From Actinomycetota bacterium (GTDB lineage: Bacteria; Actinomycetota; Actinomycetes; Streptosporangiales; Streptosporangiaceae), in NCBI GenBank assembly GCA_019240215.1, contig JAFAYQ010000073.1, positions 23,952-87,951 of the forward strand: a stretch of 64,000 nt of DNA. Direction: 5' to 3'. The notes under the pieces were generated by a model. It made no database searches, was not told where the DNA came from, and saw only the letters and a list, made by a program, of their open reading frames with translations. Each line of letters starts with the position of its first letter. The stretch's first letter is position 1. Positions 41,954-50,108 of the stretch are shown here, in pieces. Made by a program: the position numbers and the translations under genes.

Positions 41954-42831
41954 CGGCGGGCTCCCGGGATGGCGAACAGTTCTCGTTCGCGCTCGGCGAG
42001 CTCGGCCAGCAGCGCCGGGCCCGCCTCCGGGCCGTCGAGCCGCCGTACGCCCAGGGGATCGATCTCGTCCCGGATGCAGGCCAGTTCGGCTTCGGTCGGC
42101 GGCGGCGTGACCGGCAGCTTGCCGCTGGGGGCGAGCAGCTCGAAGCCGGTCGCCGCCTGGACCTGCTCGAAGCTGACGCCCGCGTGCAGGGACCGCACCC
42201 GCAGGCCGGCGCCGTGCTCGTCGAAGTCGAAGACGCCCAGGTCGGTGACGAGCATGCCCGGCCGCCCGAGGGTGAGCCCCAGTTCGTCCCGCTCCGGCCC
42301 GAAACCCAGCCCGCACCGGAAGTCGACCTTCTCGACCAGAGCCCGGGGGGTGTGCCGGCGCACGTGGAACGTCAGCTCCTCGAGCCGGACCATGTCGTCG
42401 GGGATGCCGCGGGCGCCGATCAGCGCGACCTTCGGGCGCCGCCAGTCCCCCAGCACGGAAATGTTGCACGACCCGGTCCGGTCGACCTGGACCGGGCCCA
42501 TGCAGATGGCGTACTTCCCGGCCGAGATGAGGTCAAAGGTCTCGATCCAGTCCGAACCCCGGACCGAACTCGGCGACGCCACCCACTCGTCGTTGAGCGC
42601 CTTCGGCGTGGCGGCGCAGTCGTAGCCGGCCATGCTGCCGCCGGCCATGAGCACGATCTCCGGCGCGTACAGCGCCTTGGCCAGCCGGGTCGCGATGTCC
42701 GCGCACACCGTGGCCCCCACCGCGATGACCTGGCCGCGGTAGATCTGGGCGAGGACCGAGATCACCTGCTCCTCGACCGTGAACTCACCGGCCGCGCCAG
42801 CCGCTCCGGCGGTGCCGACCGCGCCGCTCAT
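41950..42831 (-). CDS. CoA-transferase beta subunit (IpdB-like)
   Basis: A 293-residue family I CoA-transferase subunit. VISVLAQIYRGQVIAVGATV opens the domain after an Ala/Gly-rich N-terminus. LISAGKYAICMGPVQVDRTG and SCNISVLGDWRRPKVALIGA resemble IpdB of actinobacterial steroid-ring degradation. IpdAB is a hydrolase that opens a cyclic CoA intermediate rather than moving CoA. Overlaps the alpha gene by 4 bases. Functions as a heteromer with the product of 42828-43640. Confidence 0.86.
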   Translation of the reverse strand: MSGAVGTAGAAGAAGEFTVEEQVISVLAQIYRGQVIAVGATVCADIATRLAKALYAPEIVLMAGGSMAGYDCAATPKALNDEWVASPSSVRGSDWIETFDLISAGKYAICMGPVQVDRTGSCNISVLGDWRRPKVALIGARGIPDDMVRLEELTFHVRRHTPRALVEKVDFRCGLGFGPERDELGLTLGRPGMLVTDLGVFDFDEHGAGLRVRSLHAGVSFEQVQAATGFELLAPSGKLPVTPPPTEAELACIRDEIDPLGVRRLDGPEAGPALLAELAERERELFAIPGARR

Positions 42832-43640
42832 CGGGCGGGCTCCGCCGTCGCCAGGCCGGCGGCGTAGTCCCGCAGCCAGCCGGCGTCACCACAGTGAGCG
42901 GCGTACTCTCCGGCCGCGGCGTAGTCCAGCGGCCACTGCGGGAACACCGCGGTGAAGGCGGCCCCACGTGGTAGTTCGGCGACGCCGGTGACCCAGAGCC
43001 GGGAGATCGTCGTCTCGTGTTCGGACAGGTCCGGCGGCAGCTGGTCGACGAGCCGGTCGGCGGTCACGAACACCGTGCCCGACGCCCGGGCCAGGTAGGG
43101 GTCGAGGAAGCCGTCGCCGGTGATCCGCACGTTGCCCGCCCGGTCAGCCTCGGTGGCGTGGATGAACAGGAAGTCCGGCCGGATCGCGGGCACCGCGGTC
43201 AGGGTCTCGCCGGTCAGCGGGCAGGGGAACCGCCGGAACGGGTGACCGGGGACTTCCAGCACATCGACGCCGAGCCCGCTGCGGGTGGGCATGAACGGCA
43301 CGTGATGGGTGGCGGCCTCGACGCCGGCGATGTACATCGCTTCGGTCCACTCGACCACCGGCAGCCCGCCGGATTCGCGGGCCCGGCGGAAGTTCGGGGA
43401 CAGGCCGAGCAGGTCGAAACCGACGTAGGCGAAGTCCAGGCTCTGCACCTCGCCCGCCCCCAGCATCAGGTCGACGTCCGGGCCGCCCAGGAACACCGAG
43501 AGGCGGACCGGGGTGTGCGACATGGCCAGGGCCGCCACCGCGGCCATCGGTTTGCGCGCCATTCCCCCGCCGCCGAACGACACCAGCGCCCCGGGCGGAA
43601 CCGCCGTCACCATCTCGCCGAGCGACAAGACCTTCGACAT
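42828..43640 (-). CDS. CoA-transferase alpha subunit (IpdA-like)
   Basis: A 270-residue partner of the preceding subunit, first gene of the nine-gene operon. LSLGEMVTAVPPGALVSFGG, GMARKPMAAVAAL, LSVFLGGPDVDLMLGAGEVQ and FVTADRLVDQLP follow the IpdA pattern. ATG 43640 lies 29 bases downstream of the palindrome at 43669-43682. The pair suggests ring opening or thioester chemistry in the degradation of a cyclic substrate. Confidence 0.86.
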   Translation of the reverse strand: MSKVLSLGEMVTAVPPGALVSFGGGGMARKPMAAVAALAMSHTPVRLSVFLGGPDVDLMLGAGEVQSLDFAYVGFDLLGLSPNFRRARESGGLPVVEWTEAMYIAGVEAATHHVPFMPTRSGLGVDVLEVPGHPFRRFPCPLTGETLTAVPAIRPDFLFIHATEADRAGNVRITGDGFLDPYLARASGTVFVTADRLVDQLPPDLSEHETTISRLWVTGVAELPRGAAFTAVFPQWPLDYAAAGEYAAHCGDAGWLRDYAAGLATAEPAR

Positions 43641-43668
43641 CGAGCCTCCGACACCTTCGTCGACTAAA

Positions 43669-43714
43669 CGACTTATGAGTCGGAAAACTACGTAGGGCAG
43701 GTCAGGCCTGTCAA
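43669..43714 (-). promoter_or_regulatory. Promoter and TetR operator of the nine-gene operon
   Basis: On the minus strand TTGACA (43714-43709) is a perfect -35, followed after 18 bases by TAGTTT (43690-43685). CGACT-TATG-AGTCG (43669-43682) lies at the expected transcription start. The same palindrome, two bases longer, is found at 44510-44525 in front of the divergent monooxygenase operon. Confidence 0.65.
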
Positions 43715-43738
43715 GCGCCGAGCGGCAAAAGAGGCGAC

Positions 43739-44431
43739 TCAGAGGAGATCGGCCGCGCCCATCCGCCGCTCCAGGAACTCCAGGTCGGCCCGGATCTCAG
43801 CCAGCGCGGCGGCGGAGGTGGTGGCCCGGTCGGGCCGCTGCGACCGAGCGACCGACCGCAGCGCCATCCGCGCGAACTGCTCGGCGACCGCGGCCGGGTC
43901 GGCCCCCGGCGTGTCGGGCCGGAACCACCAGGCCACCCAGTTGAGCGACCCGATGATGGACAGCGCCGACATGCGCTCGTCGCCGGGCCAGAACTCACCC
44001 GCCTCCACGCCGCGGGTGATGATGTCGATGAACGAGGTCAGGATGGCGCGCTTGGCCGTCCGGTGCCGCTGCTTCAGCGGCTCGGGCAGGATGTACTCGC
44101 TGCGGTCGAGCAGCCGGAACCGGGCCGGATGGGCGCAGATGCGCAGGGTCAGGGTCTGGACCGCGCGGGACAGGCGCTCGGACGGGCGCAGGTCCTGGGC
44201 CTGCAGGTGGGCCAGATCGGACACGCCCGCTTCGGTCAGCCCGGACACGAGCATGCCGAGCAGCTCGTCCTTGCTGTTGATGTAGTTGTACAGCGACGGC
44301 CGGGTGATGCCGACCGCGGCCGCGATGTCGGCCAGCGTCGTGCCCTCGAAACCTCGCTCGGCGAACAGCTCGGCCGCGCGGTCCAGCAGCTCGTTCTCGA
44401 CCAATTGCCGGCGCGAGGTCCTACCCGTCAC
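43739..44431 (-). CDS. TetR-family transcriptional regulator
   Basis: A 230-residue regulator from the preferred GTG 44431, which has agggag 6 bases upstream; ATG 44467 or 44503 would add 12 or 24 weakly conserved residues. Helix-turn-helix: LLDRAAELFAERGFEGTTLA, DIAAAVGITRPSLYNYINSK. The ligand domain begins ELLGMLVSGLTEAG and has the TetR C-terminal SIIGSLNWVAWWFRPD. It lies between two operons that each carry a copy of the palindrome ACGACT-N4-AGTCGT in the promoter, and it is therefore the likely repressor of both, released by an acyl-CoA or aromatic ligand. Confidence 0.88.
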   Translation of the reverse strand: MTGRTSRRQLVENELLDRAAELFAERGFEGTTLADIAAAVGITRPSLYNYINSKDELLGMLVSGLTEAGVSDLAHLQAQDLRPSERLSRAVQTLTLRICAHPARFRLLDRSEYILPEPLKQRHRTAKRAILTSFIDIITRGVEAGEFWPGDERMSALSIIGSLNWVAWWFRPDTPGADPAAVAEQFARMALRSVARSQRPDRATTSAAALAEIRADLEFLERRMGAADLL

Positions 44432-44502
44432 GGCACGCTCCCTCTGCTCAGATGTCCGCTCCAGCATGCCACCACCGCGGCACCTCGCCGCGTAAGGATG
44501 CA

Positions 44503-44530
44503 TTGCTTAACGACTTAGTAGTCGTCTAAT
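44503..44530 (+). promoter_or_regulatory. Promoter and TetR operator of the monooxygenase operon
   Basis: TTGCTT (44503-44508) and TCTAAT (44525-44530) are 16 bases apart. The perfect 16-base palindrome ACGACTTAGTAGTCGT (44510-44525) fills the spacer, so a bound dimer would exclude RNA polymerase. Same core as 43669-43682. Confidence 0.7.
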
Positions 44531-44594
44531 CTACTTGCCTGTCAGAAATTCGATGCCGCAGCGGCCGCGACGCCGCGGCCAAGGGACGGTGCAG

Positions 44595-46205
44595 ATGCAG
44601 CGCAAGCGACGCAAAGTGGCGATCGTCGGGGGCGGGCCGGCCGGCCTGTTCCTCGCCCGCCTCTTGGGCCTCGGCGCACCCGGCTGGGACATCACCGTCT
44701 TCGAGCGCAGTCCAGCGGACGCGACCTACGGTTTCGGCATCGGGCTGGGCCCGCAGGCGCTGACGCCGGTGGAGCAGGTCGACGCCGCCACCTACCGCGC
44801 CCTGCTGAGCGCCGGGCACTCCCACCCGTCAACCCAGCGGATCGTCAATCGCGGAGCCGAGGTCAGCTGGGGCTGGGGCGACTGGTCCACGTTGTCGATC
44901 GCCCGCACCACGCTGCTGGCCATTCTCCAGCGGCAGGCTTCGCAGGCGGGCGCCACGCTGCGTTTCGAGACACAGGTCAGCCACGACGACGTGGCCGGCG
45001 CCGACCTGATCGTGGCGGCCGACGGTGTCAACAGCGCACTGCGCGGCCAGTTCGCTGGCGAGTTCCAGCCGCGCCTGGTACCCGGTCACGCCCGCTTCTA
45101 CTGGTGCGGCGCGCCGGTGCCGCTGCGCGGCGCGGTGTTCGCGTTCAAGGAGAGCGAGCACGGCGCGTTCACCACCCACAGCTATCCCTACAACGGCGGG
45201 ATGGCGGGCTTCATGTTCGAGACCGACGCGGGCACGCTGCGGCGGGCCGGCCTCGACGGCGAGTCGGCTGGCCTTCGGCCGGGTGAGTCGGATCAGCGCA
45301 GCCGGCGGTATCTGGAGGACCTGTACGCCGGCATGCTCGGCGGGGCCGAGATCGCCACCAGCAACTCCCGCTGGACCGCGTTCCCGGTGCTGACCAACAA
45401 GGTATGGCACGCCGGCAACATCGTCCTGCTCGGGGATTCAGCGCACACCGCGCACCCGTCGATCGGCTCGGGGACCCGGATGGCGATGGAAGACGCGGTG
45501 ACGCTGGCCGCCGCGCTGCTGGAGTACGAAGAGCCGGTGCAGGCCTTTGCCGAATACGAACGACTACGGCGCCCCAAGGTGGAGAGCCTGCAAGCGGCCG
45601 CGCTCGGCAGCCAGCGCTGGTGGGAGACCTTCCGCCGGCGGCTGGACTTTCCCCTTGACGTGCTCGGGCTGCACTACACGACCCGGACCGGCCGCTACAG
45701 CGCCCGCCGGATGGCCGACCACGACCCGGCCCTGGTCCGCGGCGCGGCCCGCCACTACTGGGGCACCAGCGGCCAGACCGGCGACAGCCCGATCGACGCC
45801 CCGCTGGCGTCGGCGGGACTGAGCCTTCCGTCCCGGGTGCTGACCGCAGGTCCGGACCAGGAACTTCGGGCCGGCCCGGTGACGCTGGCGTCCCGGTCGA
45901 TTCCGCTGCTGGACACCGACCCTGAGGGCGCCGAGGCCGACGAGCTGGTCGCCGCGTTGCGCACCGAGACGCTCCCGGCCGGGACGATCCTGCGGCTGGA
46001 ACCCCCGGCCCACCCGCGCTTCCCCGAGTCGCTGCCGGGGGTCATGCTCGCGGACCGGCTGCGCGGCGAGCTGAACCGGCCCGTCTGCGTGCCGGCCGAT
46101 GTCGGCGACCCCGGTGACCGCGAAACCATCGAGACCGGCCTGCTCACCCGGCGCATCGACGTGGTCGAACACCGGCCGCGGACCAGGGAAGGAATGCGGC
46201 CGTGA
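44595..46205 (+). CDS. FAD-dependent monooxygenase (salicylyl-/aminobenzoyl-CoA hydroxylase type)
   Basis: A 536-residue flavoprotein. Start ATG 44595 is favoured by aaggga 8 bases upstream and by the FAD loop VAIVGGGPAGLFLARLLG that follows at once; ATG 44553 is possible. Second FAD motif: VLLGDSAHTAHPSIGSGTR. The body (VFERSPADATYGFGIGLG) follows the N-terminal domain of salicylyl-CoA 5-hydroxylase and 2-aminobenzoyl-CoA monooxygenase, which normally continue into an OYE domain. Here the remaining 170 residues are unrelated to OYE and unrecognised, and a stand-alone OYE is encoded at 33226-34338. Probably hydroxylates an aromatic acid or its CoA thioester. Overlaps the ligase GTG by 4 bases. 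Confidence 0.85.
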   Translation: MQRKRRKVAIVGGGPAGLFLARLLGLGAPGWDITVFERSPADATYGFGIGLGPQALTPVEQVDAATYRALLSAGHSHPSTQRIVNRGAEVSWGWGDWSTLSIARTTLLAILQRQASQAGATLRFETQVSHDDVAGADLIVAADGVNSALRGQFAGEFQPRLVPGHARFYWCGAPVPLRGAVFAFKESEHGAFTTHSYPYNGGMAGFMFETDAGTLRRAGLDGESAGLRPGESDQRSRRYLEDLYAGMLGGAEIATSNSRWTAFPVLTNKVWHAGNIVLLGDSAHTAHPSIGSGTRMAMEDAVTLAAALLEYEEPVQAFAEYERLRRPKVESLQAAALGSQRWWETFRRRLDFPLDVLGLHYTTRTGRYSARRMADHDPALVRGAARHYWGTSGQTGDSPIDAPLASAGLSLPSRVLTAGPDQELRAGPVTLASRSIPLLDTDPEGAEADELVAALRTETLPAGTILRLEPPAHPRFPESLPGVMLADRLRGELNRPVCVPADVGDPGDRETIETGLLTRRIDVVEHRPRTREGMRP

Positions 46206-47905
46206 GCCCGGCCGGCTGGTCCGGGCGGCTGGTGAGCTATCCCGCCGAAGCGGTCGCCCGCTACCGGGCCGCGGGCTTGTGGGGGACGGCGACGATCGCC
46301 GGGGAATTCCGGACGGTGGCCGACCGGGTGCCCGGCCACCTCGCCCTGGTCACCGCGGAAGGACGCCTCACCTACCGGGAGCTGGACGAGCAGGCTGACC
46401 GCCTGGCCGCCGGGCTGACCGAACTCGGGCTGGCCCCCGGTGACCGGGTCATCCTGCAGCTGTCCAACCGGCTCATCACCGTCGTCACCTGGTACGGGCT
46501 GCTCAAGGCGGGGCTGATTCCGGTCTGCACGCTGGCGGCCCATCGCGGGCACGAGATCGGCGCGATCAGCCGCCGGACCCAGGCGGTGGCCCACATCGTC
46601 GACACCCGGGCCGGGCGATTCGACCTCGTGGCCTTCGCCCGGGAACAGCAGCAAGGGCATCCCACGCTAAGGCACGTCCTGACCACCGGCGCCGACGACC
46701 GGGACGGCGGCCGCGACGGCGGCATCCGCGTCGAGGACCTGCTCGACCGGTCCGATCCCGCCGAGGGACGGAAGGTCGTGGACAACATTCAGGCCGGTAT
46801 CGACGCCGACGACGTGGCGGTGTTCCAGCTTTCCGGCGGCACCACCGGCGTGCCCAAGATCATTCCACGCCTGCACGCCGAGTACTGGTACAACGCCCGC
46901 GCTTTCGCCGCCGTGTCCGGCTTCACCGAGGAGACCCGGAACGGCCATCTGATCCCGGTCATCCACAACGCCGGCGTGGTCATCGGGATGCACGCCCCGC
47001 ATTCGGCCGGCGGGGCGATGATCCTCACCGGTCCCGACCTCGGCCAGGCCCTGCCGCTGCTGGCGGCCGAGGGGGTGACCGACATCCTGCTCGGGCACGG
47101 CCACTACGACGCCGTCCGCAACCCCGCCTTCCCCGCGCTGACCGCCACCTTGCGCCGGGCCCTGCTGTCGGGCGCGAAGGTCCCGCCCCCGCTGTTCGAG
47201 CGGCTGGAGCAGCTCGGCGTCTGGGCCGGCCAGACCTTCGGCATGGGCGAAGGGTTCTTCGCGGTCAGCCAGCCGGACTCAGACCGCGCGGCCCGCCTGA
47301 CCACGGTGGGCACGCCGATGTCGCCGCTTGACGAGTTCCGCGTCCTGGCGCCGGGCACCGAAGACCAGCTGCCGGACGGGGAGACCGGTGAGCTGGCGAC
47401 CCGCGGGCCCTACACCCTCCGGGGCTACTTCGACGCACCGGAGCAGAACCGCAGCGCCTTCACCACTGACGGGTTCTACCGAACCGGCGACCTGGTGCGC
47501 GTGCGGGTCTTCGGCGCCGAGCGCTGCATCTCGGTCGAGGGCCGGATCAAGGACATGATCAACCGGGGCGGCGAAAAGATCAGCGCCGAAGAGGTGGAAG
47601 GCCTGCTGATGCGCCATCCCCTGGTCCGGGCGGCGGCCGTCGTGGCGATGCCCGACCCCCGCCTGGGCGAGCGCACCTGCGCCTATCTGGTGACCGAAGG
47701 CACCGTTGCGCTGGGCGAGGTTCAGCAGCACCTGGCCCGGCTCGGCGTGGCCAAGTTCAAGTGGCCGGAACGCATCGAGCAGATCGCCGAACTCCCCAAG
47801 ACGTCGGTCGGCAAGGTCGACAAGAAACGCCTCCGCCAGGACATCGCAGCCAAGCTTCGCCCCGAGCAAGGAGATCACCATGAGCCCAGACCCGTCCGCG
47901 ACTGA
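46202..47905 (+). CDS. Aryl-acid AMP ligase (DhbE/SdgA-like)
   Basis: A 567-residue ANL-family ligase of the 2,3-dihydroxybenzoate/salicylate-AMP ligase group. Signatures: SGRLVSYPAEAVARYRAAGL (typical DhbE N-terminus), FQLSGGTTGVPKIIPRLHAE, FGMGEGFF, RTGDLVRV, VEGRIKDMINRGGEKISAEE and the C-terminal Lys in TSVGKVDKK. In the pocket, DhbE has HNYPLS; here it is IHNAGVV, so the Tyr that contacts the aromatic ring is Ala and a bulkier or different aryl acid is likely. No carrier-protein gene is near, so the product probably goes to CoA. Coupled to the monooxygenase gene. Confidence 0.85.
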   Translation: MSPAGWSGRLVSYPAEAVARYRAAGLWGTATIAGEFRTVADRVPGHLALVTAEGRLTYRELDEQADRLAAGLTELGLAPGDRVILQLSNRLITVVTWYGLLKAGLIPVCTLAAHRGHEIGAISRRTQAVAHIVDTRAGRFDLVAFAREQQQGHPTLRHVLTTGADDRDGGRDGGIRVEDLLDRSDPAEGRKVVDNIQAGIDADDVAVFQLSGGTTGVPKIIPRLHAEYWYNARAFAAVSGFTEETRNGHLIPVIHNAGVVIGMHAPHSAGGAMILTGPDLGQALPLLAAEGVTDILLGHGHYDAVRNPAFPALTATLRRALLSGAKVPPPLFERLEQLGVWAGQTFGMGEGFFAVSQPDSDRAARLTTVGTPMSPLDEFRVLAPGTEDQLPDGETGELATRGPYTLRGYFDAPEQNRSAFTTDGFYRTGDLVRVRVFGAERCISVEGRIKDMINRGGEKISAEEVEGLLMRHPLVRAAAVVAMPDPRLGERTCAYLVTEGTVALGEVQQHLARLGVAKFKWPERIEQIAELPKTSVGKVDKKRLRQDIAAKLRPEQGDHHEPRPVRD

Positions 47906-49082
47906 CAGCAGCCAGGCACCGTTCAACCCGCTGGCGGTGGGCGAGATCGCGGCAATCCGGGCCAGCCTGGCCGGGCAGCGACGCCGCGGCTGTCCCGTCT
48001 CCGAGGTGGCCCCCGGGCTCGGCTACGTGTCCCGCCACGGCCTGGCCCGCACGGCTCTCCTCAACCACAGCACTCTCAGCAACGAAGGCAACTTCGTGCT
48101 CGAGGCCGATGGAGACGGCCCGGCCCCGCCCGCACTGATCACCCAGAGCGACCCGCCCGCCCACACCGCTCTGCGCGACCTGCTCCGGCCCGGCTTCGCC
48201 CGGGCCTCCATCACCGAGGCGACCCCGTGGATCACCGATGCGGTCAACGCCCTGATCGACGGCCTGCCGGACGGCGGCCCGGCCGACATCGTCGGCGACC
48301 TGGCGCTACCGCTGACCGCCACCGTCATCGCCCGGCTGGTCGGCGTGCCGCCCGAGGATGCCGCCGAGCTGGCCCGGCTGTCGCTGGTGATCAGCTCACG
48401 GCTGCCGGACAGCTTCGTTGGCACCCCCGAGTGGCGTCAGGTCGAGGACTACTTCACCCAGGCGACCCGGCGGCGCCGGGCGACGAGCGAGCCGCCCGAT
48501 GACCTCATCACTCGGCTGGCCACCGGCACCGTCGGCGGGCAGCCGCTGCCGGAACAGGACGTCGCCTTCCACGCCTGGCAGCTGTTCGTGGCCGGCTTGG
48601 AAAGCACCGCCTACACGATCGGGTCGACGGTCTACCAGCTGTTGGCCGACCGCAGCCGGTGGGAGGCGCTGCTGGCCGACCGCTCCTTGCTCGAGAACAC
48701 CCGCGAGGAGGGACTGCGGTACGGCTCGGCCATCCGCTGGGCCTTCCGTACCGTGGCCGCCCCGTCCGAGCTGGGCGGCCAGAAGCTGGACCCGGGCAGC
48801 CGCGTCATCGTCGGGCTGGAGTCGGCCAACCTGGACGAGGAGGTCTTCGGCCCCGACGCCGCCGACTTCGACATGCGCCGGTCGACCGCGCGCCGTCACC
48901 TCTCGTTCGGGCACGGCATCCACCTGTGCCTCGGCGCGGAGCTGGCGCGGCTGGAGATCACCGCCACGCTGACCGCTCTGCTCAACCGGCTCCCAAGCCT
49001 GCGGCTGGCGCCCGATGCAGGTTGGGAGGACGTGCAGAGCCCAATGTTCTGCGGGCCGCGGCGGCTGGAGATCGTCTGGTAG
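47880..49082 (+). CDS. Cytochrome P450
   Basis: A 400-residue soluble P450. ATG 47880 follows aaggagatcacc and lies 26 bases inside the ligase gene. I-helix FVAGLESTAYTIG (A/G-G-x-E-S-T), K-helix ExxR in REEGLRYG, AxxR-equivalent region RWAFRTVAAPSELGG and the heme loop SFGHGIHLCLGAELARLE with the Cys ligand. The family cannot be assigned from motifs. As last gene of the operon with an FAD monooxygenase and an aryl ligase, it probably oxygenates the same aromatic compound. No ferredoxin gene is visible nearby. Confidence 0.92.
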   Translation: MSPDPSATDSSQAPFNPLAVGEIAAIRASLAGQRRRGCPVSEVAPGLGYVSRHGLARTALLNHSTLSNEGNFVLEADGDGPAPPALITQSDPPAHTALRDLLRPGFARASITEATPWITDAVNALIDGLPDGGPADIVGDLALPLTATVIARLVGVPPEDAAELARLSLVISSRLPDSFVGTPEWRQVEDYFTQATRRRRATSEPPDDLITRLATGTVGGQPLPEQDVAFHAWQLFVAGLESTAYTIGSTVYQLLADRSRWEALLADRSLLENTREEGLRYGSAIRWAFRTVAAPSELGGQKLDPGSRVIVGLESANLDEEVFGPDAADFDMRRSTARRHLSFGHGIHLCLGAELARLEITATLTALLNRLPSLRLAPDAGWEDVQSPMFCGPRRLEIVW

Positions 49083-49115
49083 CGGACCCGGGGCGCCGGA
49101 GGTCAGGGGCCGGGT

Positions 49116-49585
49116 CTAGATGAGGACGGGGCTGCCGGGGTGGTCCAGGTAGTGACCTAGGCGCAGGCGCATGGACCGGTCCATTGGGAGGTTGGGCACC
49201 TCGGCTGGATGGACCCAGCGGACCTCGGTGGACTCGCTGCTGGGGGTAGGGGTGCCGGCGGTGGGGCGGGCGGTCAAGACGATGGAGAACTCCTGGCGGG
49301 CCTCGCCGTTGTACACGATGATGTGCCGGGGTCGGTGTAGATGCCGACCAGGCCGGTGATCTGGCAGTCGATGCCGCTTTCCTCTTTGGTTTCACGGACA
49401 GCGGCCTGGGTCATCGACTCCCCCGGGTCGATGGCGCCGCCGGGGACGGCCCAGTTGCCGTTGTCGGAGCGGCGGATCAGCAGGATCTCGCCCGCGGCGT
49501 TGGCGACGACGACGTTGACCGAGGGGACCATGCTGTTGGCCTCGGGCGCCGCGGGATCGTCGTAGTAGTCGTTCCGGCGGCCCAT
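49116..49585 (-). pseudogene. Nudix hydrolase with a frameshift
   Basis: The N-terminal frame (from ATG 49585) carries a complete Nudix box: GGAIDPGESMTQAAVRET followed by KEESGI. It then runs off the family after GIYTDPG at about 49340. The rest of the protein continues in another frame, with VYNGEARQEFSIVLTARP, TEVRWVHPAEVPNLPMDRSM and a TAG at 49116. Adding one G to the CCCCGG run at the junction would restore a 157-residue protein. It is either a recent pseudogene or a sequencing error in a GC run. Substrate unknown. Confidence 0.75.
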
Positions 49586-49617
49586 GGCGCACGCTCCCTC
49601 GTACCGAAATCACAAAT

Positions 49618-49644
49618 GGCCGGTTCCCATGATGGGATCCGGCC
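49618..49644 (-). terminator. Terminator downstream of the tRNA-Ala locus
   Basis: GGCCGGTTCCCAT (49618-49630) pairs with ATGGGATCCGGCC (49632-49644) with one mismatch, giving a 13-bp hairpin. On the minus strand it follows the tRNA 3' end by 12 bases and precedes a T-rich stretch. Confidence 0.6.
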
Positions 49645-49656
49645 GGTGAGGGTGAG

Positions 49657-49700
49657 TGGAGCTATGGGGATTCGAACCCCAGACCTCTTCCATGCCATGG
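49657..49700 (-). other. 3' half of a tRNA-Ala(GGC) gene, probable attachment site
   Basis: On the minus strand this reads from the anticodon loop (ATGGCAT, anticodon GGC) through the variable region, the T arm TGGGG-TTCGAAT-CCCCA and the 3' acceptor strand TAGCTCC plus discriminator A. No 5' half (D arm, GGAGCTA strand) exists on the upstream side; unrelated sequence begins at 49701. Integrases of actinobacterial elements use the 3' halves of tRNA genes as att sites, so this is read as an att scar. The full tRNA would be at the other element end, which I do not see in the window. Confidence 0.75.
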
Positions 49701-49862
49701 ACGCGCGAAACGTCTGATCAGGTCGGGCTGGGTCGCGTTAGCGCAGTTCAGAGCGATAGTGCTGTCTGGCTGGTGCTGACGCAGTCTGGTGCCGGCTGGG
49801 GGCGTTGTCACTTGGTTTGTCACTGGCTTTCCGGGCCTCACTCTCGAAAGTGAGGGTTCGGT

Positions 49863-50108
49863 GTGACGACTCGAATTGACGATCGAATTATGACCGCGGA
49901 TTACAACGGGCGGGTGGTCGCCACCGCGCATTGCAGCCCGGACGCAGCTGCTGACGGCCAAGGCACGTGGGTCGTGTCGGGTCTCCCCAGCCGCCTATTC
50001 ACCCGAAACCAGGCGATCACCACCATGGTCCTCGCGGAACGGCTCGCCGCGGGCTACGGCAACGACGATCTGTTTGTCATCGGCTGGCGCCAGGAGCTAG
50101 GGCTGTGA
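49863..50108 (+). CDS. Small hypothetical protein of the DUF2637 cassette
   Basis: An 81-residue soluble protein starting GTG 49863 (VTTRIDDRIMTADYNGRVVA), with gaggg upstream. It contains DGQGTWVVSGLPSRLFTRNQ and AITTMVLAERLAAGYG; no family known to me. Its stop overlaps the start of the DUF2637 gene by one base, so the two are translated together. It lies directly inside the presumed attachment site and is best read as an element gene. Confidence 0.6.
   Translation: MTTRIDDRIMTADYNGRVVATAHCSPDAAADGQGTWVVSGLPSRLFTRNQAITTMVLAERLAAGYGNDDLFVIGWRQELGL

Noticed and set aside
49657..49730. Complete tRNA gene
   Set aside because: Only the anticodon loop to the 3' end is present; no D arm or 5' acceptor strand can be drawn from the following bases.
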